A stretch of DNA of 64,000 bases from Streptomyces sp. Ru71 (GTDB taxonomy: Bacteria > Actinomycetota > Actinomycetes > Streptomycetales > Streptomycetaceae): the NCBI RefSeq assembly GCF_002920535.1, contig NZ_PQSS01000018.1, forward strand, positions 1 through 64,000, in the 5' to 3' direction. This document shows, piece after piece, positions 40,909-51,359 of this stretch. Under the pieces are notes generated by a model that saw only the letters and a list, made by a program, of their open reading frames with translations, was not told the DNA's origin and searched no databases. Position 1 is the first letter of the stretch. The number at the start of each line of letters is the position of its first letter. Made by a program: the position numbers and the translations under genes.

Positions 40909-42225
40909 TCACAGCTCCCCCATCCGCCGGATGACGGGCGCCACGCGCTGCACGCCGTGCCGGTAGGCGCCGCGCGCGGCCCGGCGCACGATCTGCCGGA
41001 CCGGTCCGGGTTCCTTGTCGGCGGCGGGGGCGCCCGGCAGCGGGCTGCCGTCGGGGGCGAGGTGGTGGCGGGCGAGGATGCCGGGCAGATAGCCGGGGGC
41101 GGTCTCGTTCGTGTAGTACGGCGTGAGCGGCGGCAGTCCGCCGGGCCGGCCGAGCAGCTTGGCGATCCGCTCGCGGGCCGCGTCGAACGCGGTCGCGTAG
41201 TCGCCGTCGGCGGCGACGCCCTGCCGGGCCAGCCACTCGGGGTCGGGCTCGGGCCGGTGGCCGGCGTCCAGCTGGTCCCAGGAGACAAGGCAGCCGGAGC
41301 CGGTGAAGTGGTGGTTGCCGAGCACCTCGCGCACCCCGAGGTCGGTGAGGACGGCGGTGGGGATGCGGCGGTGCAGGGACTCCAGGGCCGCCGTGGAGCT
41401 CACCGTCACCAGCAGGTCGGTGCGGTCCAGGACCTCGCCCATGTTGCCGTACACCAGGCGCAGGTTGGGCGGCAGCGGGCCGGCCTTCTGGGCCAGCTTC
41501 TGGTACGGCAGCTCCTCCAGGTGCGTGGTGTGCTCGCCGGGCTTGGAGCGCAGCTTGAGCAGCACCTCGCGCTCGGGGTGCAGGCGGGCGTGCCGGACCA
41601 GGCGGTCCAGGAGGTAGGCGCGGTCCTTGCGGGACTCCGGGACGGAGGGCTGGGCGGCGAAGACGACCGTGCAGGGGTCGTGTTCGCCGGTGTAGGGCTC
41701 CCCGCCGAGGAACGGCAGGGCGACCTCGGTGACCGCGCCGGCGTCGGCGCCCACTCCCTCGTACACCGCGCGGAAACGCTCGGCGTCCTGGCGGGAGTTG
41801 GCGAGCACGAGGTCGGCGCCGTGCCGCAGCAGCAGGCCGTCGGCGAGCTTCTCGTAGACGACGCCGACATAGCCGGTGACGACGACGGGCCGCTCGGCCC
41901 GGCCCTGCCACGCCCGCTTCAGCCCGTGCAGCATCGCCTGCACCCCGCCGCCGACCAGCGCGAGCACGAGCACGTCGTACGGTTCCTCGGGCAGGGCGCT
42001 CAGGAACTGAACGGCGGTCACCTCGCGCAGGGAGTCGGCGCGGACGCCGACCTCACGCAACTGGCGGGCGGTGGGGGTGGCGCGGCCCCGCAGCAGGTAG
42101 CCGTCGAGCCGGACCTCGGCACCCTCGGGGAGCAGGCGGCGCGCGGTGAGCGCGCCCCATTTCCACCGGGTGTCGGAATCCGCGAGAACGGCGACGCGCG
42201 GGGCGTTCGTTGCACTGGCTGGCAC
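40909..42225 (-). CDS. Putative glycosyltransferase-like protein (DUF6716-type)
   Basis: A 438-residue protein of unknown biochemical role with a GT-B-like look: an N-terminal Rossmann-type half (RVAVLADSDTRWKWGALTARRLLP, VLVLALVGGGVQAML, VVVTGYVGVVYEKLADGLLLRHGADLVLANS). The C-terminal half has VLLKLRSKPGEHTTHLE and LVTVSSTAALESLHRRIPTAVL, which resembles the S/T motif region of sialyl- and polysialyltransferases. It starts the minus-strand arm of the glycopolymer locus, 26 bases before the synthetase gene. GTG 42225 is the only reasonable start, and no ribosome-binding site is apparent. Confidence 0.72.
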   Translation of the reverse strand: MPASATNAPRVAVLADSDTRWKWGALTARRLLPEGAEVRLDGYLLRGRATPTARQLREVGVRADSLREVTAVQFLSALPEEPYDVLVLALVGGGVQAMLHGLKRAWQGRAERPVVVTGYVGVVYEKLADGLLLRHGADLVLANSRQDAERFRAVYEGVGADAGAVTEVALPFLGGEPYTGEHDPCTVVFAAQPSVPESRKDRAYLLDRLVRHARLHPEREVLLKLRSKPGEHTTHLEELPYQKLAQKAGPLPPNLRLVYGNMGEVLDRTDLLVTVSSTAALESLHRRIPTAVLTDLGVREVLGNHHFTGSGCLVSWDQLDAGHRPEPDPEWLARQGVAADGDYATAFDAARERIAKLLGRPGGLPPLTPYYTNETAPGYLPGILARHHLAPDGSPLPGAPAADKEPGPVRQIVRRAARGAYRHGVQRVAPVIRRMGEL

Positions 42226-42292
42226 GCCGAAGACGCTAGGAAGGCATTCCGAGTTTCGGCCCAACCCGAACGCAACAGACGGTTAACAGCAC

Positions 42293-42308
42293 TTCGCCGA
42301 ACGGCGAA
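42293..42308. promoter_or_regulatory. Palindrome in the divergent glycopolymer promoter region
   Basis: TTCGCCG-AA-CGGCGAA is a perfect 7-bp inverted repeat between the two divergent arms of the cluster. A TACCGT -10 box (42412-42417) ends 7 bases before the GT2 start at 42425. The palindrome could be an operator for either arm. Confidence 0.45.
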
Positions 42309-42424
42309 TCGGGGCGCGAAACGCCCTGGGACGGGCTGGATTCACGACTCCGCCACGCGTCGTTCACCCCTCATCAAACAGATGGTAAAGACGCGGCCGG
42401 GGGCTGCGGCATACCGTCGCTGAC

Positions 42425-43402
42425 GTGGTCAAGCTCTCCGTCATCCTGCCCTTCCACAACGTGCGGCAATACGCCCCGGCCGCCGTGCGGTCTCTGCACG
42501 CCAACGCCCGTGAGGACATCGAGTTCATCCTGATCGACGACTGTTCGACGGATGGCACGAAGGAAATCCTTCAGCGCGCGGAACGCGAACTGCCCGGCGC
42601 GGTGCTCATCCGCCGCACCGAGAAAGGGGTGTCCGCCGCACGCAACACCGGAATCGACGCGGCCCGGGGCGAGTATCTGACGTTCATGGACGGAGACGAT
42701 TACGCGGCACCCGGCTATTTCGCGCAATTGCTCGAATCGATCGAGTCGTTGGGCTGCGATTTCGTCCGCACCGACCACGTGCGGTTCACCGGGAGCCAAC
42801 GCACCCTGTACCGGGTGCCGTTCGGGCCGCGCGACACCGTCGTCGACCCGCGCGCGGTGATCCTCCCGACCGAGCGCTCCACCCCGGTCGACTACCCCTA
42901 CTCCTGGGCCGGCGCCTACCACCGGCGGCTGGTCGACGAGGGGCTGCTGCACTTCCCGGAGGACCTGCGCACCGCCGAGGACCGGCCGTGGATCTGGCGG
43001 CTGCACCGCAAGGCGAAGTCCTTCGCGGTGCCGAGCGTGTTCGGCATCTTCTACCGGCGGGGAGTCACGTCCTCGCTGACCCAGATCGGCGACACGCGGC
43101 AGCTGGACTTCATCCGCTCCTTCGACCGGGTGCTCGCGGAGACAGCCGAGGACGTGGACGCGGACCGGTTCCTGCCGAAGGCCGTGCGCACCTACTGCGC
43201 CATCATCAGCCACCATCTGGCGACCATCGAGAAGTTCGAGCCGCCGGTGGCCCGCAGACTCCGTTCCCTGAGCGCCGCCGCCCTGCGCCGGATGCCGCAG
43301 GACCTGCTCAACGACACCCTGGACTCCATGGACCTCGACCGCGCCACCCAGCTGCGCCGGCTGCGCCGCCGGCCCTCCACGGCATCGGAGGCCGCGGCAT
43401 GA
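42425..43402 (+). CDS. Family 2 glycosyltransferase
   Basis: A 325-residue GT-A glycosyltransferase: LSVILPFHNVRQYAPAAVRSL, FILIDDCSTDGTKEIL, GVSAARNTGIDAARGEYLTFMDGDDY (the DxD-type metal site), and YSWAGAYHRRLVDEGLLHFPEDLRTAEDRPWIWRLH with the ED catalytic-base motif. The C-terminal 90 residues are helical. Start GTG 42425, leaderless. Its stop overlaps the next start (ATGA at 43399-43402). The first 250 bases use more A/T-ending codons than the neighbours. Confidence 0.9.
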   Translation: MVKLSVILPFHNVRQYAPAAVRSLHANAREDIEFILIDDCSTDGTKEILQRAERELPGAVLIRRTEKGVSAARNTGIDAARGEYLTFMDGDDYAAPGYFAQLLESIESLGCDFVRTDHVRFTGSQRTLYRVPFGPRDTVVDPRAVILPTERSTPVDYPYSWAGAYHRRLVDEGLLHFPEDLRTAEDRPWIWRLHRKAKSFAVPSVFGIFYRRGVTSSLTQIGDTRQLDFIRSFDRVLAETAEDVDADRFLPKAVRTYCAIISHHLATIEKFEPPVARRLRSLSAAALRRMPQDLLNDTLDSMDLDRATQLRRLRRRPSTASEAAA

Positions 43403-44757
43403 GCGACCGCCGCACCACCCGGATCTTCTGCGCCTCCACCCTGTACGGCGCCGCCACCCTGGCCGCCGCGCTCGACGCCGACTGCTTCGGACCCGCCGAC
43501 CGCCGGCTGCTGCTGGTCAGCAACAACAGCGCGACACCGGAGCTGAGCGAGCCCTTCGACGCCTCCCCCGCCTTCGCGCACCTGCGGGACCGGTTCGACG
43601 GGGTGCTGTCGTGGAACGAGGCCATCGCACCGTTCCATCCCGGGGGCTGGGGCCCGCGCCCGGACGACCAGATCCTCTGGGAACGCTATCTGCGGATGCT
43701 GTGGGACCTCGGCGACGACCGGATCGAGCTGGCCGTGGAGTCCATCCAGGTCAACCCGGCGCTGGCGATCTGCCAGGTCTTCGGCGGCGCTCCCGTCGAC
43801 GTGTACGCGGACGGGCTGATGTCCTACGGCCCGACCCGCTTCAAGATCGACCCGCTGGTCGGGACCCGGGTGCGGCGGGTGCTGCACCTGGACCTGGTGC
43901 CCGGTCTGACGCCGCTGCTGCTCACCGAGTTCGGCGTGCCGCCCGAGATCGTGCCGACGGACGCCTTCCTGAAGGTGCTCGGCGAACTCTCGGACACCGG
44001 TGAGACGTTGCCGGTGGTCGAGGAGGCGGCGCTGCTGCTCGGCCAGTACCTGTCCGCGCTGGACATCCTCACCGGCGAGGAGGAGGAAGACCTCCATGTG
44101 CGGATGCTGCGCGGCGTGGTCCGGCTCGGGCACACGCGTGTGGTGTTCAAGCCGCACCCCTCGGCCCCGGCCCGCTGGTCGCGGGCGCTGGAGAAGGAGG
44201 CGGAGCGGCTCGGCGCCGAACTGACCGTGCTGGACACGCCGGTGCTGGCCGAGGTGGTGTACCAGCGGATGCGCCCGGCGCTGGTCGTCGGCTGCTTCTC
44301 CACGGCGCTGCTGACCGCGTCGGCGCTGTACGGGCTGCCGGTCGCGCGCACGGGCACCGGGCTGCTGCTGGAGCGGCTCACGCCGTACGAGAACAGCAAC
44401 CGGGTGCCGGTCACCATCGTCGACGCGCTGCTGCCCGACCTCGCGGACGACGACGCCGTGCGGGAGCAGCACCGGGGCATGGACGTGGACGACCTGACCC
44501 AGCTGCTGCGGGCGGTCGGCTTCGCGATGCAGTCGAAGATCTACCCGGAGCTGCGCCCGGCCGCCGAGCGGTATCTGTCCCAGCGGCTGGACGCGCGCAC
44601 CTGGCGGTACTTCAAGCGCCGCCGGCTGACCTCGCTGGGCCTGCCCGGCGGGGTGCCGGCGCAGCTGGCGTTCATCCCGCGCAACGCGACCGTGCGCCGC
44701 ATGGCGCGGCGGGCGCGGTCCCTGCGGCGGCGGGTGGTCCGCCGGGGCGACGCCTGA
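43399..44757 (+). CDS. Polysialyltransferase-family glycosyltransferase
   Basis: A 452-residue protein of the bacterial alpha-2,8-polysialyltransferase family. The N-terminus is IFCASTLYGAATLAAALDADCF. The two catalytic motifs are clear: the HP motif in VVFKPHPSAPARW and the S/T motif in VVGCFSTALLTASALYG. An EDL-like acidic stretch (GEEEEDLHVRML) lies between. The C-terminal 60 residues are strongly basic and could bind membrane lipid. With CMP-sugar made by the opposite arm, it is a good candidate for polymerising a Kdn-type teichulosonic chain. Confidence 0.87.
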   Translation: MSDRRTTRIFCASTLYGAATLAAALDADCFGPADRRLLLVSNNSATPELSEPFDASPAFAHLRDRFDGVLSWNEAIAPFHPGGWGPRPDDQILWERYLRMLWDLGDDRIELAVESIQVNPALAICQVFGGAPVDVYADGLMSYGPTRFKIDPLVGTRVRRVLHLDLVPGLTPLLLTEFGVPPEIVPTDAFLKVLGELSDTGETLPVVEEAALLLGQYLSALDILTGEEEEDLHVRMLRGVVRLGHTRVVFKPHPSAPARWSRALEKEAERLGAELTVLDTPVLAEVVYQRMRPALVVGCFSTALLTASALYGLPVARTGTGLLLERLTPYENSNRVPVTIVDALLPDLADDDAVREQHRGMDVDDLTQLLRAVGFAMQSKIYPELRPAAERYLSQRLDARTWRYFKRRRLTSLGLPGGVPAQLAFIPRNATVRRMARRARSLRRRVVRRGDA

Positions 44758-44863
44758 ATGAACTCTCGTGGACGGCCGGGCGAAAGGTCGCCGCGAGGGC
44801 TCATGGCGGCCGGTGCTCCCCGTTAGCGTCCGGTGAGTTGACGAGTTTCGATGAGAGGTCCCT

Positions 44864-46009
44864 GTGATCGACACGCCCGCGGAGACCCTGGGGAGTGCCG
44901 TGCCCGGCCCGGCGGTGCGCACCGCGCCGGTGCCGCCGCCCGCCACGCGCCGGCCGGTGCGGCTGCGCGCCCTGGACGGGCTGCGGCTGGTGGCCGCGCT
45001 GATGGTGGCGGCCTACCACTACGGCGGCCGGGGCGGCGAGGTCACCAAGGCCTGGGGCAGCTCACCGCGCTTCCAGTTCCCCACCCTGCACACCCTGTTC
45101 GCCTACGGCTGCCTGGGCGTGCAGATCTTCTTCGTGATCAGCGGCTTCGTGATCTGCATGAGCGGCTGGGGCCGTCCGCTGCGCTCGTTCTTCGCCTCCC
45201 GCGCCTCCCGGCTGCTGCCCGCCTACTGGGTGGCGATCGTGCTGGTGACGGCGGTGATGGCGCTGCCGATGCTGACGTACAAGACGGTGTCGCCGAGCGA
45301 GACGCTGGTCAACTTCACGATGCTGCAGATGCCGCTGGGCGCCCACCGGGTGCTCGGGGTGTGCTGGACGCTGTGGGCGGAGGTCCGCTTCTACGCCCTG
45401 TTCGCCCTGTGCATCGTGCTGCCGGGCGCCACCCGCCGCCGGGTGATCATGTTCTGCGGCTGCTGGACGCTGGCGGCGGCCATCGCGGGCGGGCTGAACG
45501 AGCCCGTGCTGGACGCCGTGGTGATGCCGGACTACGCGCCGTTCTTCATCGGCGGCATGGGCCTGTACCTGGTGCACCGCGACCGCGGCGACGCGTACGC
45601 CTGGGGCATCACGGCGGTGAACTGGCTGATCGGGCAGCAGGTGGCGGTGCGCAGCCTGTGGCATCCGGTGACGCCGGACATGTTCTCCTACCGCAGCGCC
45701 TACGGCGTCATCCTGGTCGTCACGCTCGGCTTCCTCGCCGTGGCGGCGATCGCGCTGGGCTGGCTGGACTGGGCGAACTGGCGCTGGCTGACCGTGGCGG
45801 GCGCGCTGACCTACCCGTTCTACCTGGTCCACGAGCACCTGGGCTGGCCGGTCATCCAGGCCCTGCACCGGGGCCTGGGCATCCCGTCCTACGGCACGTT
45901 CCTGCTCACCGTGGCGATCATGCTGACCCTGGCGTGGCTGATGAACAAGCTGGTCGAGGAGCGGTTCACCCCGAAGCTGAGGGCGCTGCTGAACCGTCCG
46001 GCGGGCTGA
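44864..46009 (+). CDS. Membrane acyltransferase (acyltransferase family 3)
   Basis: A 381-residue integral membrane O-acyltransferase with about ten helices. RLRALDGLRLVAALMVAAYHYGG holds the conserved His, GCLGVQIFFVISGFVI is the family's second motif, and FFASRASRLLPAYWVAI the third. The WTLWAEVRFYALFAL motif is typical. Such enzymes acetylate sugars of exported polymers, and it probably decorates the glycopolymer made by the preceding genes. GTG 44864 follows AGAGG at good spacing. It converges with the LysE gene, 3 bases apart. Confidence 0.88.
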   Translation: MIDTPAETLGSAVPGPAVRTAPVPPPATRRPVRLRALDGLRLVAALMVAAYHYGGRGGEVTKAWGSSPRFQFPTLHTLFAYGCLGVQIFFVISGFVICMSGWGRPLRSFFASRASRLLPAYWVAIVLVTAVMALPMLTYKTVSPSETLVNFTMLQMPLGAHRVLGVCWTLWAEVRFYALFALCIVLPGATRRRVIMFCGCWTLAAAIAGGLNEPVLDAVVMPDYAPFFIGGMGLYLVHRDRGDAYAWGITAVNWLIGQQVAVRSLWHPVTPDMFSYRSAYGVILVVTLGFLAVAAIALGWLDWANWRWLTVAGALTYPFYLVHEHLGWPVIQALHRGLGIPSYGTFLLTVAIMLTLAWLMNKLVEERFTPKLRALLNRPAG

Positions 46010-46012
46010 CGC

Positions 46013-46669
46013 CTAAGCGCTGGCGAGCGACAGCTTGACCGCGAAGCCCAGGAACAGCGCCCCCGCCGCCGACGTGGCGCCGGCCGCCAGGCGCTTGCGG
46101 CGGCGGAAGGCGTCGGCCAGGCGGGTGCCGCTGAATATCAGCAGGGACAGGTAGAGGAAGCTGGCCGTCTGCAGCAGGGCACCCAGGACGAGGAAGGAGA
46201 GCGCCGGGTAGGCGTAGTCGGGGTCGACGAACTGCACGAAGAAGGAGATCAGGAACAGGATCGCCTTCGGGTTCAGCAGCGAGACCACCAGGGCACGCCG
46301 GTACGGACGCTCGTCGGCCGCCTCGGCGACGGCGGGATCGGCGAGGGCCTCCTTGTGCTCACCGCGCGCCTTCCACATGGCCCGCGCCGAGCGCAGCATG
46401 CCGTACGCCATCCACGCCAGGTATCCGGCGCCGGCGTACTTCACCACCACGAAGAGCAGCGGCGTCGTGGTCAGCACGGAGGCCGCGCCGAGCGCCGCCA
46501 GCGTCATCAGGATCGTGTCCCCGGTGAACACCCCGGCCGCCGCCTTGTACCCGGTGCGGATGCCCTTGCGGGCGGCGACGGACAGCACGTAGAGCGAGTT
46601 GGGGCCGGGCAGCAGCACGATCAGCACGAGGCCGGCCAGATAGGTGGGGAGATCGATGACGCCGAACAT
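46013..46669 (-). CDS. LysE-family amino acid exporter (LeuE-like)
   Basis: A 218-residue membrane protein with six helices. LPTYLAGLVLIVLLPGPNSLYVLSVAARKGIRTGYKAAAGVFTGD is the LysE/RhtB signature, and VSLLNPKAILFLISFFVQFVDP the second conserved block. It exports amino acids such as leucine or homoserine lactone analogues. ATG 46669 is preferred; GTG 46699 would put the start inside a perfect inverted repeat. No good ribosome-binding site is seen before either. Confidence 0.85.
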   Translation of the reverse strand: MFGVIDLPTYLAGLVLIVLLPGPNSLYVLSVAARKGIRTGYKAAAGVFTGDTILMTLAALGAASVLTTTPLLFVVVKYAGAGYLAWMAYGMLRSARAMWKARGEHKEALADPAVAEAADERPYRRALVVSLLNPKAILFLISFFVQFVDPDYAYPALSFLVLGALLQTASFLYLSLLIFSGTRLADAFRRRKRLAAGATSAAGALFLGFAVKLSLASA

Positions 46670-46673
46670 GGAC

Positions 46674-46703
46674 AGGAGTGTCGCACGGGGGTACGACACT
46701 CCT
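46674..46703. promoter_or_regulatory. Perfect 10-bp inverted repeat just before the LysE start
   Basis: AGGAGTGTCG-N10-CGACACTCCT lies 4 bases upstream of ATG 46669 and 35 bases past the mutase stop. It may terminate the mutase transcript, act as an operator, or fold in the leader of the LysE mRNA. Confidence 0.7.
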
Positions 46704-46738
46704 CACCGTGGTTTCGCTCACCGCGTCGGCGGCGCCCC

Positions 46739-48319
<1,581 letters not shown>

Positions 48320-48517
48320 GGTGTGCCTCCGCACTACATCTGTTACTCGCCAGTAGAAACCAACCCTCGCCACGGACTGTAGCGACGGCCGTGCGACCGG
48401 TGGAGTGCCCCACGCTGGGACCTTGCTCACAACGATGCCGCGCCGTTCGTGGCGCGTCACGCCTGGAAAGCATCTGAAGGACACCTACCCGAAGCGGTGA
48501 GACGACGGGGGTCCGCG

Positions 48518-49351
48518 ATGCGTAGCAGGGGCATGGTCAGGGTGGTGGCCGCGGCGGCGGTCGTGGCGGCGTCGGTGGCGGCCGGCGGGTGCACGGTGCA
48601 GGGGGCGGGCCAGGACGGCGGACGGCGCTCGCCGGTCCACGTCGAGCTGCCGCACTCGGCCCCGCCCCCGAAGCCCTCCTCGCCGTCCTCCCCCGCCGAC
48701 GACAAGCCGGAGCCGGCGCCCCTGGACATGCTCGTACCCGGCGACACCGGGCGCGACGTCCGCGAACTCCAGGCGCGGCTGCGGCAGGTGGCGTGGCTGT
48801 TCGACGGCCCGACCGGCAGTTACGACGACCTCACCGAGCAGGCCGTCAAGGGCTTCCAGGGCAAGCGCGGGCTGCCGCGCACCGGCCGGGTCGACACCGT
48901 CACCTGGCGGCGGCTGCTGGCCATGACGCACGCACCCGGCAAGTGGGAGCTGTACCTGATGGGTGGTCAGCCGGCCGCGGCGCCGGACCCGCGCTGCCTG
49001 ACCGGGCGGGTGCTGTGCATCAGCAAGTCGAGCCGCACCCTGCGCTGGATGATCGACGGGCGGACGGTGTCGACCATGTCGGTGCGCTTCGGCTCCCAGT
49101 ACACGCCGACCCGGGAGGGCGTCTTCCACGTGTACTGGAAGTCACGGCACCACGTGTCGACGCTGTACGACTCGCCGATGCCGTACGCGATGTTCTTCAG
49201 CGGCGGGCAGGCGGTGCACTACTCGTACGACTTCGCCGCCCGGGGCTACGCCGGTGGCTCGCACGGCTGTGTGAACGTCCGGGACGAGGCGGCGATATCG
49301 GCGCTCTTCGCGCAGGTCCGCGACGGCGACAAGGTCGTCGTGTACCGGTGA
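48518..49351 (+). CDS. L,D-transpeptidase lipoprotein with peptidoglycan-binding domain
   Basis: A 277-residue exported lipoprotein. The N-terminus, RVVAAAAVVAASVAAGGC, ends in a lipobox (Cys25). A Pro/Ser tether follows, then a peptidoglycan-binding domain 1 (VPGDTGRDVRELQARLRQVAWLF, LTEQAVKGFQGKRGLPRTGRVD) and a YkuD domain ending in GGSHGCVNVRDEAAISALF with the catalytic Cys. It makes 3-3 cross-links in peptidoglycan or attaches proteins to it. GTG 48497 in the same frame is a possible alternative start. Confidence 0.9.
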   Translation: MRSRGMVRVVAAAAVVAASVAAGGCTVQGAGQDGGRRSPVHVELPHSAPPPKPSSPSSPADDKPEPAPLDMLVPGDTGRDVRELQARLRQVAWLFDGPTGSYDDLTEQAVKGFQGKRGLPRTGRVDTVTWRRLLAMTHAPGKWELYLMGGQPAAAPDPRCLTGRVLCISKSSRTLRWMIDGRTVSTMSVRFGSQYTPTREGVFHVYWKSRHHVSTLYDSPMPYAMFFSGGQAVHYSYDFAARGYAGGSHGCVNVRDEAAISALFAQVRDGDKVVVYR

Positions 49352-49379
49352 CGCCGGGAGAGCGGGAGGAGGGAGACGG

Positions 49380-49418
49380 GGCGCGGGCGGGACCGGGGGA
49401 ACGTGCCCCGCCCGCGCC
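49380..49418. terminator. Terminator of the L,D-transpeptidase gene
   Basis: GGCGCGGGCGGG (49380-49391) and CCCGCCCGCGCC (49407-49418) form a 12-bp perfect stem, 28 bases past the stop. Confidence 0.7.
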
Positions 49419-49522
49419 AGGTGCACGAGCCATGGGTACGGGGGGAACCCCGGCTCAGTGCGACGGCCGATGACCAGTCGGCTCACTCATTACTGCGCCC
49501 GCGCGGCCGAAAACGTCACACC

Positions 49523-49559
49523 CTGCGGAGAAAAACTTCCAGAAGTTACGAAACCGCAG
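49523..49559 (-). terminator. Nested hairpin after the Gly/His-rich membrane protein gene
   Basis: An outer stem CTGCGG/CCGCAG encloses AACTT-CCAG-AAGTT. On the minus strand the inner stem is followed by TTTCT, so it resembles a Rho-independent terminator of the sigma factor operon, one base past its last stop codon. Confidence 0.65.
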
Positions 49560-49560
49560 G

Positions 49561-50685
49561 TCAGAGGGTGTGCGGCGGGTCGGCGTGAGCACCCGGGCCG
49601 TGACCGCCGTGGCCGTGACCGGCGCCGGAACCGCCCTGGCCGCCGTGACCACTGCCGTGACCGGAGCCGCCCTGACCGCCGCCGTGGCCGGCACCCGAGG
49701 CGCTCTGACCGCCGCCGTGGCCGTGCCCGTGGTCGCCGGGTCTGCCGTGGCCGTCGTCGTCACCGCCCTGGCCGCCGTCCTTGCCGCCGCTCGCGCCGCC
49801 GCCCTGGTCACCGTCCTGGCCACCGCTCTGGCCCCCGGCGCCCTTGCCGCCCTGGTTCCCGGTGCCCTTGCCCGTGCCGCCCGCCGTGGCGCCGTTCCTG
49901 CCGGACGTGCCCTTGCCTGTGCCGGCGGTGCCGCGGGCGCCGCCGCCGCGGGCCTTGCCCGATCCGTCCTGTCCGTTGTCGTCACCGGACGCGGCGAGGA
50001 CCGTCCTGCAGTACGTGCCCACGCGCGGGGCGCCGCCCGCCGCCGTTTCCAGGGCACGCCGGCGCTCGCCGTCCAGGTCATGGCCGCCGCGCAGGTCCTG
50101 GCAGGCCTCGGTGATCCGGCGCCGCCAGGCGTCCGAGCCCTGGGCGTCGGTGGCGTCGGTGCGGCCCGCGGCGGAACGGCCGGCGTCGCCGGCGGTGTCC
50201 CCGCCGGCGGTGGCACCCGGCGAGAGGGTCCCGTCCGGCGTGGACGGGACCGGCGGGCGCTCGGCGGTGGCGTCGGCCGACACCGTGACACGGGGGTCGG
50301 GCCCGGCGCCGAACGTGGGGAGCACCCCGGTGCCGGCCGCGACCGCGACCCCGCCGACCGTCCCGGCGGCCACGGCGGCGCACAGGGCCAGGCGCAGCGG
50401 GCGGCCCCAGCGGGAGTGGCGGGCGGCACGGTCGCCGCCGCCGATCCGCACGACACCGTTGTCCGGGACATGGCCGGCGCGCGCGGCGCGGAAGGCGGTC
50501 AGGGCTTCGGCTTCGCCGGGGAGTTCGGAGCCGGCGTCCTCCGGTACGGCGGACAGCGCACCCAGGGCACGGGAGAGCCGTTCGGCCTGCTCACGGGCGT
50601 CTGCGGCGACGGCGTCCAGCGGCTCGCCGCGCAGCAGTCGCTCCGCCGTATCGCGGTCCAGCCACCTGTACTGCTCGTCGGCCAT
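49561..50685 (-). CDS. Single-pass membrane protein with Gly/His-rich tail, partner of the ECF sigma factor
   Basis: A 374-residue protein co-translated with the sigma factor (ATGA overlap at 50682-50687). The N-terminal 90 residues are cytosolic (YRWLDRDTAERLLRGEPLDAVAADAREQAERL). A membrane helix follows (LRLALCAAVAAGTVGGVAVAAGTGVLP), then a Ser/Thr/Pro linker, a short domain with two cysteines (ITEACQDLRGG, RVGTYCRTVL) and about 140 residues almost entirely Gly, His, Asp, Gln and Ser (GHGHGG, GSGHGSGHGG). Context makes it an anti-sigma factor, but it lacks the HxxxCxxC zinc motif of ZAS proteins. The His-rich exterior could bind metal. Confidence 0.8.
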   Translation of the reverse strand: MADEQYRWLDRDTAERLLRGEPLDAVAADAREQAERLSRALGALSAVPEDAGSELPGEAEALTAFRAARAGHVPDNGVVRIGGGDRAARHSRWGRPLRLALCAAVAAGTVGGVAVAAGTGVLPTFGAGPDPRVTVSADATAERPPVPSTPDGTLSPGATAGGDTAGDAGRSAAGRTDATDAQGSDAWRRRITEACQDLRGGHDLDGERRRALETAAGGAPRVGTYCRTVLAASGDDNGQDGSGKARGGGARGTAGTGKGTSGRNGATAGGTGKGTGNQGGKGAGGQSGGQDGDQGGGASGGKDGGQGGDDDGHGRPGDHGHGHGGGQSASGAGHGGGQGGSGHGSGHGGQGGSGAGHGHGGHGPGAHADPPHTL

Positions 50686-51359
50686 CACATGTCCTTCTGC
50701 GTCCGCGCCCATCGTTGCGTCACACCGGCGGACGTCACCGCCCGGGTGCGCGGTTTCCTCTGGGGCGGCAGCGCGTCGAGCACGCCGGCCGATTCCGGAT
50801 CGCCGTCGGGGCGCTCGCCGAGCAGCTCGGCGAGCTTCTTCAGACCGCGGTGCGCGGCCGTGCGCACCGCTCCGGGGCGCTTGCCCAGGGTCTGTGCCGC
50901 GGTCTTGGCGTCGAGGCCGACGACCACGCGCAGCACGACCGCCTCGGCCTGGTCCTGCGGCAGCCGGGCGATGAGGGAGAGGGCGCGGTCGGTGGCCAGC
51001 GCCTCGATGGCCTCGCCCGCGGTGTCGGACTCGGCGGGCCGGCCGGTCAGCTCGGTCTCGTCGCCGCCGACGGCGGGGCGGCGGCCGCGCATGCGTATGT
51101 GGTCCAGCGCCCGGTTGCGGGCGATCCGCGCGGCCCAGCCGCGGAAGCGGTCGGCGTCCCCCTCGAACCGCTCCAGGTCGCGGGCTATCTGCAGCCACGC
51201 CTCGGAGGCGACGTCCTCCGCTTCGACGTCGCCGACGAGTGTCCTGACGTATCCGAGCAGCCGCGGGTGCACGGTGCGGTACACGGCACGGAACGCGGTC
51301 TCGTCCCCGCCCTGCGCCGCAAGCACAGCGGCTGTCAGCTCCGCGTCGTCCCCCAGCAC
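50685..51359 (-). CDS. ECF sigma factor (duplicate module, copy 1)
   Basis: A 224-residue ECF sigma factor. Region 2: TAFRAVYRTVHPRLLGYVRTLVGDVEAEDVASEAWLQIARDLERF and FRGWAARIARNRALDHIRMRGRR. Region 4: LPQDQAEAVVLRVVVGLDAKTAAQTLGKRPGAVRTAAHRGLKKLAELL. After region 4 it has about 40 basic residues. It is a clear paralogue of the factor at 52725-53357, and both are followed by a membrane protein with similar C-terminal segments. Autoregulation is usual for such factors but no promoter is proven here. Confidence 0.9.
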   Translation of the reverse strand: MLGDDAELTAAVLAAQGGDETAFRAVYRTVHPRLLGYVRTLVGDVEAEDVASEAWLQIARDLERFEGDADRFRGWAARIARNRALDHIRMRGRRPAVGGDETELTGRPAESDTAGEAIEALATDRALSLIARLPQDQAEAVVLRVVVGLDAKTAAQTLGKRPGAVRTAAHRGLKKLAELLGERPDGDPESAGVLDALPPQRKPRTRAVTSAGVTQRWARTQKDM

